In this document: piece by piece, positions 1 through 10,246 of the stretch
How the letters are laid out: each line of letters begins with the position of its first letter
Position numbering within the stretch: position 1 is the first letter of the stretch
From: Chara braunii
Lineage: Eukaryota; Streptophyta; Charophyceae; Charales; Characeae
Reading direction: 5' to 3'
DNA: 64,000 bases
NCBI GenBank assembly: GCA_003427395.1
Contig: BFEA01000043.1
Span: forward strand, 4,374,518-4,438,517
Notes under the pieces: generated by a model
Told to the model about the DNA's origin: nothing
What the model saw: the letters and a program-made list of their open reading frames with translations, nothing else
Databases searched by the model: none
Made by a program: the position numbers and the translations under genes

Positions 1-184
1 CATGCACACATGCACACACACACGCACACACACACATACGTGCACACAACCACACACACACACATACATACACACACACACATACACACATACACACACA
101 CATGCACACGCACACAACCACACACATACACAACCACACACACACACACACATGCACACACACACAACCACACACACACACAAC
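1..184. repeat. Compound CA/CACAT microsatellite
   Basis: The window opens in an almost pure CA-rich simple repeat with CACAT, CACAAC and CACG variants. The histidine/threonine-rich frames read through it are products of the dinucleotide repeat and not genes. The repeat is cut by the window edge, so its full length is unknown. Confidence 0.95.
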
Positions 185-1088
185 ATGGGCCCTGTAGTCA
201 CCCTCTATTTTATTTCTTAGCAAATTTTGGGGTCAGCTTTGAGTTTGGGGGCAGGTGTGCTTCATGTTTGGATGCAGTTTTCATGAACACTGTTCTCAAC
301 TTCTCATCCAATTCTTTTATTCGAAGTTGCAAACCTTAATTTGAAATACAATTTTCTGATCTCATTATTATAACTTAAATTAAAATCTCTGGTCACCGTC
401 AAGCATTCTTAAATACAATTTTCTGATCTTTTAACGTAAATTAAAATTTCTCATCTTCGTCAACAGTTTGAGAACTCTCAGGCTGTGAAGGGCATTTGTG
501 AAAGTTGCTTCTGTTGGTGCGTCTTTGTGCTCGCATGCTCTGTAGCAACGTGTGTGGGCATTTCTGTCTTTAGTCCCCTCTATTAAATGACCTTTTTCCA
601 CTTCTTTTTTTCCACACGAAGGATTTAACCTTTCTGTGCTACCTGCATCCCCTTTAAAGGACTTTTAAATAACTCTCTCTGGATTAACCCTCTCCTTAAA
701 CCACCATGCCTGAGCCTCTACTTATTGACCCAGATTTTGGATGAACACTAAAACGAAATGAACCAGTGCAGGTTCAAAATATTTTTTTCTATTTTCCGGG
801 CGAAGTCAGCCTTTTTGTCTGATGTCAGGCACAGACCGAGCCCCTGGTAAACCATTGGCAATCCGCAGGCAGCACTGGGACAAAATCCAGAGTGCCCAGG
901 CCTAGTGGGGTCTCGGTGGAAAAGGACCAATTGCCTGAATAAAAAACAACATCCTGCATTGTCGATTTCAGGTTCATCGAAATGCATCTTTGGGTTTGTC
1001 AATTAGCTTCAGACAGACTGGTGGTTTGATGCGGCGGGTTATGGCTCAGGGAATAGTAGGATTGATTGTTTTGGGGAAGTGCCGGGCA
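185..1088. other. Non-genic stretch with one imperfect direct repeat
   Basis: No credible gene is seen. The only internal structure is an imperfect direct repeat: 344-402 and 411-463 share the opening AAATACAATTTTCTGAT, a middle TAAATTAAAAT and the end CGTCAA, so this is an old local duplication of about 55-60 bp. Confidence 0.6.
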
Positions 1089-1124
1089 CTGTCTCTTATA
1101 CACATCTAGATGTGTATAAGAGAC

Positions 1125-1126
<2 letters not shown>
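1089..1126. other. Nextera mate-pair junction adapter (assembly contaminant)
   Basis: Positions 1089-1107 are the 19-base Tn5 mosaic-end sequence CTGTCTCTTATACACATCT, and 1108-1126 are its exact reverse complement. This 38-base palindrome is the circularisation junction of Nextera mate-pair libraries and is not genomic. Read in frame it yields the familiar contaminant peptide VSYTHLDVYKRQ on the minus strand. It lies directly beside a GA microsatellite, so sequence on either side may not be contiguous in the real chromosome. Confidence 0.98.

Positions 1127-1176
<50 letters not shown>
1126..1176. repeat. (GA)n microsatellite
   Basis: About 50 bases of uninterrupted GA dinucleotides directly abut the library adapter. 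It is probably a place where the assembler joined unrelated reads. Confidence 0.95.
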
Positions 1177-1178
<2 letters not shown>

Positions 1179-1660
1179 ACAGAAGGCACAGTGAGAGTCA
1201 ATGACCTGAATTCCATGTTCAAATGCACACAAATACACACAGACGAATAGCGAACGGCCCGCCTCGGAGGATGGTGGCTGCGTCATGCTATTGTGTGTCA
1301 ACACAGCAACAGTTCGGTTAGCATGCACAGTGCATAGTCTCTGCTCTGAACACTATGAAGGGATGGTCACTGTCAGCCTCTGCCGCAAGAACTGTGAGCT
1401 GTCGTCTTGAAATCATCTCTTGCACCCCCTTATTTCCTGCTCGATATGCCGTTGTGCCCTTGACATGCCCTGCTTAAATAGCTGTGAACGTCAGCCTGCT
1501 TTGCTGCTTGCATGTCAGCATTAGGCAGCACTATGCCATGTGTCGTCAATGTTTTCAGGAAGCTGTCATTGAAAGTACGTCTCTCTGCTGTGTGGACTAT
1601 CCCTCATGCCATCACCGACCACATCCTCTCCTAGCATGTCCCACATGCATGTTGGGCATG

Positions 1661-2010
1661 CACCTGCTGCAACTGCGGTTGGATCTCCTCCATCCTCGCA
1701 AGACGAACAACGAACTTAGCAGCCGTAGGAGGACAATCGACTATCAGACCTATAATGCGCTCGCTGTACCCACTTGCATTGTTGGCCGTACACCTGCTGC
1801 AACCGCGGTTGGATCTCCTTCATCCTCGCAAGACGAACAACGGACTTAGCAGCCGCAGGAGGACAATCGACTGTCAGACCTAAAGTGCGCTGTACCACAT
1901 GAATTGATTGTTGGGCATACGCCTGCTGCAACCGCGGTTGGAACTCCTTCGTCCTCTCAGGACGAACAACAGGCTTAGCAGCCGCAAGAGGAAAATCGAC
2001 TGTCAGACCT

Positions 2011-2062
<52 letters not shown>

Positions 2063-2125
2063 AAACGCCCCCACCAGTGTTAGTGGTGCTGATAAGAGCA
2101 GACAGACCTATAATGCGCTGTACGT
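1661..2125. repeat. Three-copy ~130-bp tandem repeat interrupted by a retroposon
   Basis: The phrase CACCTGCTGCAA-CGCGGTTGG starts at 1661, 1791 and 1920 (periods of 130 and 129). Each copy runs through GAACAACG, TTAGCAGCCG, GAGGACAATCGACT and TCAGACCTATAATGCGC. The third copy breaks at CAGACCT (about 2003-2009) and resumes with CAGACCTATAATGCGC near 2102, so a SINE-like piece with a poly-T run sits inside it with a 7-bp duplication. I see no coding function. Confidence 0.85.
2010..2101 (-). mobile_element. 5'-truncated SINE-like retroposon
   Basis: A poly-T run of about 50 bases (poly-A on the minus strand) is followed by CCACCAGTGTTAGTGGTG and GATAAGAGCA. The latter is the reverse complement of the TGCTCTTATC segment found before the A-tail in other copies here (20350, 25460, 12322). 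CAGACCT on both sides is a plausible 7-bp target-site duplication. The left part of the family consensus is missing. Confidence 0.6.
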
Positions 2126-2732
2126 AAAGGTTATCACCAACAGGGCGAGCTGTTGCAGACCAAATCTTGCAACAGCTAAACACAATTACCTTAGAGAGGG
2201 AGTAATGACTTTATTGCCTTTTCATTACCTCCCCATAGCTAAACAGCCGAGCTAAACAGCTGGTGGATCAGCACTCTTCATTGCCTCCCCATAGAGAGGG
2301 AGTGACGACTTCAGAAAGCCAAGAAACTTCCTCAACGCCGTAGGGAGTGATGACCGACATGAAATTCGGCGAGCATGTGTGATTCACATGCTTTGTGTCG
2401 TGAGGATTATGAAGGCGTTGCCGATGCAAGCTCTTGCTTTCATATGATTGATGACAGTCAGCATTGCACTCTTGTACGGCACCATGACATGTCATGTCCA
2501 ATGTATAGACGGGCTGGGACGGCAAGGCCCATACAATTGCGGTCGGTGTGCCTCTGTGTTCCTAGCACGTAGGAGCCACGTAGCCTGTGAGATCCGTCTA
2601 CTCCGTGGCATTTGACGCAGCGATTGCAACTTGCGAGAATTGGATGCTGTGCTTCCGCAGTCCACACACACCCGAACCATTCCTGTCTGGTCTGTAGGGG
2701 TGGCCACTTACCGCGGACAATGGCTCTGGTCC
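2126..2732. other. Non-genic stretch
   Basis: I see no convincing gene or RNA here. A short phrase, CCTCCCCATAG, recurs at about 2227 and 2285 next to GAGAGGGAGT(A/G)A(T/C)GACTT segments, suggesting small local duplications. Short frames overlap each other on both strands and have no recognisable domain. Confidence 0.4.
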
Positions 2733-2800
2733 TCAACTCAAAATCAACTCAAAACCAACTCAAAATCAACTCAAAATCAACTCAAAATCAACTCAAAATC
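2733..2800. repeat. 11-bp minisatellite (CAACTCAAAAT)n
   Basis: Six near-perfect tandem copies of CAACTCAAAAT, one with a T to C change. The short frames that cross it are low complexity and not supported as genes. Confidence 0.9.
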
Positions 2801-3065
2801 TCCCGAAATCCAAACACCGACTGGCCTCTTGTGCCATTCTGGAGTAGTCTGCTCCAGCGGTGAGTACGGAGAACCCTTTGAAGTCCGTCATTCCTCGGTT
2901 CTGTTCCTTGCCCCTGCATTTCCCTCCTCTATTGGATCCTCCCCCAGCCCTCGTTTCCTACAGAATTCTATCTTCTATCTGGGCATCCTGTTGTACGTGA
3001 CGTACACAGACATGCATCGTACGCCCCCCGTACTAATCATGATTTGTTTTTGTACGACTTTGTAC

Positions 3066-3180
3066 GCACATACAAAACAGCTTTGTTTTTCTTTTTTAAA
3101 AGGAAAGAAAGAAAGAAAGAAAGAAAAAAGAAAGAAAGAAAGAAAGAAAGAGGAAAAACAAAGCTTTGTTTTTCTTTTCG
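3066..3180. repeat. (GAAA)n microsatellite bracketed by a palindromic motif
   Basis: A GAAA repeat at about 3101-3151 is flanked on the left by ACAGCTTTGTTTTTCTTTT and on the right by AAAAACAAAGCTTTGTTTTT, a near-perfect palindrome. The right palindrome also matches the left flank, so the region can form alternative hairpins. Confidence 0.7.
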
Positions 3181-4189
3181 TTTTTGAATTTTATCTCAAA
3201 ATTGGTTGCGAATTTTTTTTTTTTGTCTGAGGCAAGAGTTGTTCAGAATAATGCCTTCTATCACATACTTATTTTCAGAGTTTTCTGATAACCTTTTTTC
3301 TTAATACAAAAGCGGTGCTGCGGGTAGAGTACAACGGAGTACCACATGGAGAACAACCCTCCATACAACGGAGTACAACGGCCGTACAAGAAATTCATTT
3401 TGTTGTACGCGAGGCATGCCTAGTTTTCTACCCCTTTTCCTTCCTCCCTTCCCTTGTGTAATAATAGTAAATGCATACCAATTAGCATCATTAAGAGGAC
3501 TGACAAAATGTCATAAGCTGAACGGAGTGTACCTCCCCCGTTACGTGGAAAGTCTCCACCCTGGCCCCCCCCTGAAAAAGAAGGTTGTGGTCCTCGGACA
3601 AAAAGGAGCCGCACCAGTGTGAAATAATTGGAATTTTGGATTCTCCTGGAAAAAAAAATGTGTAACGAGCTCTACCAGTGGCAGCTGGACCACGGCCCAA
3701 CACGGGATGTTCGCTTCCATTAAAATGACGGACATTGAACCTAAGCACAGCAAGTGGCAAGGGTCGCCCCCAATTTCGAGCTTGTGGAGCACTTCAAATT
3801 TTCACGACGTCATCCACTGACGACACACGTGGAGATGCTTCGAATTTTTGCACCGTCATCCGAGGATGTCATGTTGCAATCGTGTGTAAATGTTTGAAGG
3901 GACTGAGACAATGGGGAATCGGCTGGTGCGGGGGGGAAATAATGAGGTACAGGGTGTGGGTGGTAGCGGGTAATTTTGTTCTCGCGGGTGCGAGTGGGTC
4001 AGGGTGAACTTTTTTTACGGGTGACCGACAGGTTGAGCGAGGGAGGGTTGGTTGGGTCACCTTGAGATTTTTTTTATTTATTTTTTCCGAGGGCGGGCTG
4101 TACGAAAACAAATGTGGGCGGGTTAGGTGAAGTGCCGAATTAAAAAAAAAGAAAAAAGAAGCTAATCTCTGCCCCAAAGAAAGCCAAAG
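3181..4189. other. Non-genic stretch with small duplications
   Basis: No gene is supported. TACAACGGAGTAC occurs twice at about 3328-3380. CTTC(A/G)AATTTT-CAC-GTCATCC occurs twice (about 3793 and 3837). A GGGTG-rich block near 3950-4080 resembles a similar low-complexity block at 21470-21610. Confidence 0.4.
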
Positions 4190-4935
4190 TAAAGATAGTT
4201 AAGAAAGAGATACAATGGATCTATTGTGCTCCATGTTACTTGTTATAGAGGTAAAACTGTCTCATTGTTGGGATGCTCATCTCCGGTGTGCTTCATTGTC
4301 TGCTTTCATTTTGGATCTCCTTGTCTGGGTGGAACAGGGGTGTAGTGGTGAAAATCTAAAGCACACACACACAAAAGCAGCCTGGTCTTTGACACTTCCC
4401 TTCCCTCATCCACACTTCTCTCTCCTGCCTCTCGCTTCCTATAGAACCCCACCTCCTACCCCTTTTCCTCCTCCCTCCCCTTTATGCACTACCGATGAAT
4501 GCATAAGAGAACAGGCAAAAATATAAGTTGAAGATCTGAAGAATAATGTACACAGGAAGTATACCACCCTTCTACTCTGCCTCCTATCATAACGGGCAGT
4601 TGGCACTCAACCGCGATCAACATGGCCAGCCTTGTACGTCAGAGACACAGTAAAAGTGGAGCTGCAAGAACAAATACAAGGGGCACTGTAAAGAAAACTA
4701 AAGGAAAGATAATGAAGAAAGGGATAATTAAGAAAGGGATATAATAATCATGTAATGGATCGTTTGCGCTGCATGTCACATGCTATAGAGCAGTGTGGCA
4801 CGCCATTGGCATATGGGGGGACAATGCAAACATACTCCAAAACCCAGCGAACGTGAACGTAAATAAGTTAAAAACACACACACACACACAAAATGTTCAA
4901 AAATCTGAAAATAATAGAAAAATGTATGTTATGTA
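4190..4935. repeat. Degenerate ~530-bp direct duplication
   Basis: The block near 4190-4255 (TTAAGAAAGAGATA, ATGGATC, TGTGCTCCATGT, TATAGAG) recurs near 4727-4795 (TTAAGAAAGGGATA, ATGGATC, TTGCGCTGCATGT, TATAGAG). A CA run and an AATCTGAA(A/G)AATAAT phrase follow each copy at matching distance. This is an old tandem duplication with no reading frame kept across it. Confidence 0.55.
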
Positions 4936-5044
4936 AAATAATAGCACAAACAACTTTAAAAAAATAAAAAATAAAAAGACGACGGCCTTGAGATAGGATC
5001 ATTGACCTGACCGGCCCCTGACAATTCAGCGATATTAACTTGTT

Positions 5045-5112
5045 CATCTGATAGTATGTGGATTCAAACTTGAGTCTCTATTTTAATATTTCATGGGTGT
5101 ACCAACTGCGCT
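5045..5112 (-). ncRNA. tRNA-like sequence, probably a tRNA-derived SINE head or tRNA pseudogene
   Basis: On the minus strand TAGCGCAGTTGGTA fits an internal polymerase III A box, and about 40 bases later AGTTTGAATCCAC fits a B box. Acceptor and T stems do not pair well, so I do not call it a working tRNA. A 5' tRNA-related head of a SINE is the likeliest reading. Confidence 0.4.
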
Positions 5113-5327
5113 AGTATGTTGATGTAGCAACACAAACAGTGCGACGATCCAAAGTGACTCAAGTTGGACCACGCAAGCACACGGGCAAGGTAAAGAAAGA
5201 CGAAATAGATAAGAAAGAGGGAGAGAAGACAGGATAAAGAAAGAGAAACCGTAGACAAAGACAATCAATGCTGGCAGGCGGCATCACTAAAGTTACTCTC
5301 TGAATATCAGTCTGATGTAAGATGGGA

Positions 5328-5455
5328 CGCTGGGCCCGATTTCCAGCAGGTGAGGCTCCCCACCAATAGATTGGAGCAACTAGGAAACCTGTTAGGGGGG
5401 GATGCGGGTACCACCTCCCCTAGCAGCCTTTCCTTTTTTCAAAAAAAAAAACAAC
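5328..5455 (+). mobile_element. SINE-like retroposon, copy A
   Basis: This is a full-looking copy of a short retroposon family seen at least six times here. It has the head ATGGGACGCTGGGCCCGATTT, then CCAGCAGGTG, CTCCCCACCAATAGATTGGA, a variable middle, a CACCTCCCCTAGCAG segment and an A-rich tail that runs into an (ACA)n/(ACAA)n microsatellite to about 5520. It has no coding frame. The A-tail and repeated head-to-tail structure mark it as retroposed. I do not see good A and B boxes, so its source RNA is unclear. Confidence 0.7.
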
Positions 5456-5708
5456 AACAACAACAACAACAAACAAACAAACAAAAAAACAAACATACAA
5501 ACAAACAAACAAACAAACATAGACAAAGACCCAACGTAGAATGGTAAATCCTGAACGTAACTCGTGAAAGAAAAAACGATGGAACACAAATGAGTACGTT
5601 AACTGTGGCGTGATCCGACCGGTTTCGGCTGGTGGCCACACCAGCTCTCATCAGGGATCTTGTCGGTAGGGAATGAGCAACGTAGCTCTAATGTATTCTA
5701 CGTGAGCT

Positions 5709-5815
5709 ACAGTCTTCCCCCGAATACAACGCACGGTCATTATAGCCGAACTTGGTCCATCTGTCAGTCTAAATTCAGCTATAATGACCGTACGTTGTAT
5801 TCGGGGGAAAACTGT
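5709..5815. repeat. Long perfect-type inverted repeat (hairpin)
   Basis: Arms 5709-5746 and 5778-5815 are reverse complements over 38 bases with very few mismatches (core CCCCCGAATACAACG). Pairing continues weakly inward with GAA-TT. The loop is about 31 bases. It could be a small foldback element or the source of a hairpin RNA. Confidence 0.8.
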
Positions 5816-6585
5816 AGGTAGGTCCTATTTCGATTGAAGCTCCTATAGCTGGAGAATTCGATAAATCAGACAGGGGACCGTAACTCAGAAGGAACCTTTC
5901 ATTCGTAGCCTTAAAAACACCCTACGACGGTTCAAAACCCGACCGGAACCAGCACTCTTCAGAAAATCCTATAAACAGCGCTACGTCAAGGAACTTGTTA
6001 TTACGCCGATGGTCCGAGTTCGAAACCCAGCACATTTTTTCTCATCTGGAAAAGGTCCTCTGTACTCTACGACTGCTTCGGCCATGTTTCAAAAAAGTCC
6101 TAAAACCGGGCCAAAAGCAGACCGACAAGTAACAAAACAAGGCCCCCGCACGAGGCTTTTCCCTAGTGCAGTCGTCAACTCCTATTTCTCATCATTCGTC
6201 GTCGCGAAGCCTTGTCCCACCCTGTTAACACTGGTAATCCATTGTTGCCACACCCCGGCAAACTTCCTCGAAAATTTAATCAGGGAATTATCAAAAAAAT
6301 AATCAGGATAGCTACGTCTCCACAACTCGACTTTCAAAGTAAAAAAGAAAAGGAAATTATCGCCATCATTTGTTGTTTACTAGAGTACGAACTGAAGTCT
6401 TGAATACTTAAAAAAACGGGTTTACTCTCCTTCCACAAACGCTGATTCTTGTGCATTGGGATACAAGCCACACCCCCATCATCTTCAAAGACTTTGAGGA
6501 CACAGCCGATGAAGTCCCATGCCTGACGGTCGTTCGTCTGTTCTAACACGAGATTACTGTCATAGCATTCGAAAAACGAACTATC
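5816..6585. other. Non-genic stretch
   Basis: No domain-bearing frame is found. At 6019-6042 GAGTTCGAAACCCAGC resembles a tRNA B box, but no convincing A box or stems accompany it. Confidence 0.35.
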
Positions 6586-6596
6586 AGCTAAACACC

Positions 6597-6786
6597 TAGG
6601 CTACCAGAGTGGCCCGGGGTCACTTGCCCGGCCGGGCCAAAAAAAATTAAAAATAGAAAAATAGAAAAAATGTTTTTAAAGTTTATTTTTTATTCTAAAT
6701 TTGATGAAGAATTTCGATGTGACCCTGAGGCAAAAGTTGTTCAGTTTATTTTTCTGCATAACATAGTTTTTTTTGGGGATTTTTAG

Positions 6787-6840
<54 letters not shown>

Positions 6841-6991
6841 TTGCTGAGACCTTCCCTGGTCCTTGCACGGGCTGGCCACCGGGGACCCGGGCGTTTTTTT
6901 TTTTGTTTTTTTTGTTTTTTTTTGCTGAGACCTTCCCTGGGTCCATGCACGGGCTGGCCACCGGGGACCCGGGCGGCCCGGCTAGTAGCCT
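6597..6991. mobile_element. 395-bp MITE with 11-bp target-site duplication
   Basis: AGCTAAACACC occurs directly outside both ends (6586-6596 and 6992-7002). The ends are terminal inverted repeats: TAGGCTACCAG on the left, and CTAGTAGCCT plus the next A on the right. Similarity extends into GC-rich sequence (GGCCCGGG..). Inside are a (TTG)n microsatellite (6786-6840) and two ~55-bp direct copies containing GAGACCTTCCCTGG and GGGCTGGCCACCGGGGACCC (6846-6893, 6926-6976). The 9-11 bp duplication length is typical of Mutator-like elements, so a MULE-derived MITE is the best guess. Confidence 0.7.
6786..6840. repeat. (TTG)n microsatellite inside the MITE
   Basis: About 18 TTG units. The poly-glutamine and poly-leucine frames over it are repeat translations and not proteins. 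Confidence 0.95.
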
Positions 6992-7439
6992 AGCTAAACA
7001 CCATCAAGTACATTCGTGGTTTCTGACTTGTTACAGATGACGAAAATGGAGACATCATCTACCATACGACGCCAATGGATTTTTGGGAGGATAGAAACAG
7101 AAATACGTAAAAAGCACAGAGTACACAAGCTAGAGCTGGGCTGGATGATTTGCCCATTGGTATTCTGTTGCTTTGCTGTGAAATAACTCCACCAACCTTT
7201 ATGAAAGTTAGCTGTAATTCGAAAACAACGAACTCCTTGACGATTCCGAAAGGGATTGAAACCCAACCATCTTCCTTCGTCCCACGCAACAACTTGGCTT
7301 GTTTACCTGCGATAGATACCGCAACGGCTTTGGCTTGTACTATGGTGTATAATTTGCAAGCTATAGATATGCCCGAAGGCTGTGTGTGCTCTGTGAATCA
7401 ATGTATCGAGATGTATAGGCAGCATCGTGTGTGTATATT

Positions 7440-7556
7440 GAAGAGGGAACAGGGTAAGCTGGACAAGGACCCCCCCAAGATCCGAGCCAAGCTTGAACCC
7501 GTGACCTTGAAACATGTAACCGTATGACTCCACCATGTGAACGGCTAGTGGAAATG
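7440..7556 (-). mobile_element. Possible tRNA-derived SINE head
   Basis: On the minus strand GTGGAGTCATACGGTTACATG is followed about 20 bases later by CACGGGTTCAAGCTTGGC. These are spaced and shaped like polymerase III A and B boxes of tRNA-derived SINEs, whose genomic hallmark is a 'GGTTCAA' B box. A related B-box-like GCGGGTTCAAAACTC lies on the same strand near 7788. Stem pairing is poor and no tail is obvious, so the borders are uncertain. Confidence 0.4.
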
Positions 7557-7559
7557 GCA

Positions 7560-9297
7560 CGAACGTGTGATATGCCAGACTGGGGAGATCAACAGAACAC
7601 CCAAGACCAACACCCCCAAGCAGCCCATGTGAGACCCATAACCAACATACAACACCATGAACAACCCTTGGGTGGTGCGCAGGCAGTGTCTGTAATAGTA
7701 CCATGCGTCAGCCCAAGGGAGTGTGTGTCCAGCCGTGCGTCAATCTAACGTCCTGCCGGTGTCCATGTGCGAGGTTGCAATTGAGTTTTGAACCCGCAAC
7801 CTCATACCACAATGCGCATTTCTTTTTCTTTTTTTTCTTTTTTTTTCTTTTTTTTTTTAAGTAATCTATAGTGTTCTCTCAATCTTCGCTTGCATATATT
7901 CTATCTCATCTTCTCGCTACTCTATGTATAGTACGGGGGAACACCAACCAAACCTGGAACTCTCCCCAGCCCACGGGGTAGGTTTGCACCACAGCAGTGG
8001 TGCGAGAGCAAGGCTTGTATCAGCCCCTCATCACGATGATGCAGGGTGATCAGGCATTGCCNACNGNNNAAACCGGCGATGNTAGTGCCNAGCATCTTTG
8101 GCCAGTCACTTGCACCTCNCCCTACCCCCCTCCAACCCCACATTAGNGGTGTCTAATGGCGAATATCATTGCTGCATAGCAGCCAACAATATTTGGCCAA
8201 GGTCCTGCCAATGCTGGCTTGGAGAGCCAACGGGTTATCTCTAGCTGGTAGAACACCAAGCTTGCCCGGTGCTCTAACCACTGAGCCACATCAACTGGAC
8301 GTGGACAAATCCTCTTTATTGAAGGGCCCTGTGCCCAAGGCAAAGTACACAAGCAATGCGCACCCGGAGGCAGCAGGGCCCTGCAAAGGAGCCATACCTC
8401 TGTCCAAAAACAGTCCGACAATACAGCGCTCATGTAGCGAGCAGCAAGGAAACGGACCAAACCCTTTCAACGCGGACACTCCATCTATTCTAGCCAAAAG
8501 TAGGCCAAGAAGCCCAAGTGGATTCAAGTTTATGACCGCTGATCTAGCAAATGCCTTCTCACAAACCGTTCACTTCCAGTCTAGGTAGGCCAGATTTTTC
8601 AAGTCCAGCCTACCTCTGCCTAGCAGCGTTGGCAAATCAACAAACAGGCCACTTCTCAGCACGGCCGCAGTTCTCTCCTCCAAAGATGCCGAAGCACAGC
8701 AGCCCGAACAGGATCGTAAACATAGCGTCGACGAGACGATAGCTGCAACACCACAGTGCCAAGCAACACAGCATCATTGGACCAAAGCGGCCCCCAATCC
8801 GCAGGCAAAGGACAACTTGAAGCAGCCTCCCACTAACAGCAAAACGACTTCGTCAAGGGGCAAGAAACGAAAAGGTGTTGGAGATCCCTCACCATGTAAC
8901 CAGCATTACATACCCTAGAAAAAAGCTCACCCTTTGAGAGATGACTATAAAGCATCGCCGCAGTAGAGAGCAGCAAACCTGCATGCTTTTATACAAGAAG
9001 TCGTCAACGTGTGCCAGGAGGTCATGGCAAAGCTCTTGAGACCAGTTCCAGAGAACAGCAAGATCACCATCGATATCAACAACAGGCATAAGCATCGCAT
9101 AAGCCAGTCGAACGGTCAGTTGCGTCCGACCGTCTCCGATCACGCCAATTCTACGCCCTGGGGTCCAAAACCAATTCCGCAGAGGGGATCGAGAGACAAT
9201 ACGACCGATACTCCACAGAAGACCCAGAACGTATCTCAAGGATACACACCGGTTGCAAATCATCGAACACGGATTCAACTGGAGCCAAGGGGAGACC
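7560..9297. other. Non-genic stretch with ambiguous bases
   Basis: No gene is supported. Ns occur between 8062 and 8146. On the minus strand around 8255-8290 TGGCTCAGTGGTTAGAGCAC is a good tRNA A-box lookalike, but no B box follows at a usual distance. A T/C-rich run fills 7820-7858. Confidence 0.4.
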
Positions 9298-9350
9298 GCC
9301 TTTCCCGATTTATGCGTGTCATCCTTGTGCAGGGGCCATGCTAATCTTCT
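9298..9350 (-). ncRNA. U6: U6 snRNA 3' portion (split, probably pseudogene)
   Basis: Read on the minus strand from 9350, AGAAGATTAGCATGG and then CCCCTGCACAAGGATGACAC are the conserved core of spliceosomal U6 after the ACAGAGA box, including the AGC triad and the internal stem-loop. I count about three differences from the plant U6 sequence over 50 bases. After CGCATAAATCGGGAAAG the sequence departs from U6, and the terminal T run needed for polymerase III termination is absent. The matching 5' part lies at 10247-10282 on the same strand, 896 bp upstream. Confidence 0.85.
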
Positions 9351-10246
9351 AAGCCCAGGTTGTTGTAGAGGTGGGATACTAGACCAATGACAGTTATCCA
9401 CAGTACTCGTCCACTCGGTTGTCCAGCTGAATCCCTCTGAAGACCCCACCCACCCTTTCCTCTTATCATTATTGCCCTGGCGCACCCCCACCCCCCCTGT
9501 CCTACCCTAGTGTTAACCACCCGGGACCATCACCTATTGCCATATTGGCAGGATGACCTGACCAGACAGCGGTTGCAGGCACCCGGGCTAGGCAGAGAGA
9601 CCTACCCCCCTGCTCAGCCCTGGTCGAAGCAGACACCGTGCAAGCCCGATTGCACGGGGACTTCGGGAGCTAGGTATGAACATGCTACTACAGGTCTTTA
9701 TGAGGGTACACAGTGCTATGTTGTATTACGACTATTGTGTTTTTTGAGGGCAAAGAGTTGGGGATCCTCCGTTCCCTCGTATATCCCTGGAGCCCGTTCC
9801 GGCCCCACGGTAAGGTGCAGTATCTCTTGACACCCCTGACATCCCGTACTAAGGAACTGCTATCCAAGCCTCAACCCTATGCTACCTACTAGGAGGATAG
9901 CTAACCTTGAGTGATGTGTGTCTTGCAGTGTTCTATTGTGTTGATGGTAGAGAGCTGGGAATCTTCTGTTCCATCGTATAGCCCTGGAGCCCGTTCCGGC
10001 CCCGCGGTAAGGTGCAGTATCTTCTGACACCCCCGACATCCCGTACTAAGGAACTGGTATGCCAGCCTCAAGCCCTAAGCTACGTACTAGGAGGATAGCC
10101 AACCCTAAGTCGTGAATCATGGACTGCATCATGGACTGTGTATTGACCCTGGAGAATCGTTGATAGTGACGGTAGAGAGCTGGGGATCCTCCGTTCCGTC
10201 GTATATCCCTGAAGCCCATTCCGGTATCTCCTACACCCCCGACATC
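9351..10246. other. 896-bp insert splitting U6, containing ~200-bp tandem repeats
   Basis: The insert lies exactly between ACAG and AGAAGAT of the U6 sequence with no base lost or duplicated. About half of it is a tandem repeat: GGGATCCTCCGTTCC-like phrases at 9761, 9957 and 10183, each followed by CCCTGGAGCCCGTTCCGG and CCGACATCCCGTACTAAGG. Its ends do not give a clean GT-AG intron (on the U6 strand it begins GATGTC and ends GGGCTT), and I find no terminal repeats or target duplication. Confidence 0.6.
9742..10246. repeat. ~200-bp tandem repeat, 2.5 copies
   Basis: Copies start near 9742, 9940 and 10165 (periods of about 196 and 226). The last copy stops at CATCCTGTAC, where it meets the U6 5' part. 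All earlier copies continue with TAAGGAACTG. The shared GTAC at the junction may be where the two sequences were joined. Confidence 0.8.

Noticed and set aside
2-339. Histidine/threonine-rich open frames
   Set aside because: They are translations of the CA microsatellite.
999-1328. Minus-strand 109-codon frame
   Set aside because: It contains the library adapter peptide and a GA repeat translation, so it is an artefact.
6010-6045. tRNA gene
   Set aside because: Only a B-box-like GAGTTCGAAACCC is present; no A box at the right distance and no stems.
8215-8290. tRNA gene on the minus strand
   Set aside because: A good A box (TGGCTCAGTGGTTAGAGCAC) but no B box or cloverleaf; it may be a SINE relic.
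8889-9491. Minus-strand 200-codon frame
   Set aside because: It covers the U6 3' part on the same strand and has no recognisable domain; a structural RNA sequence explains the conserved piece.
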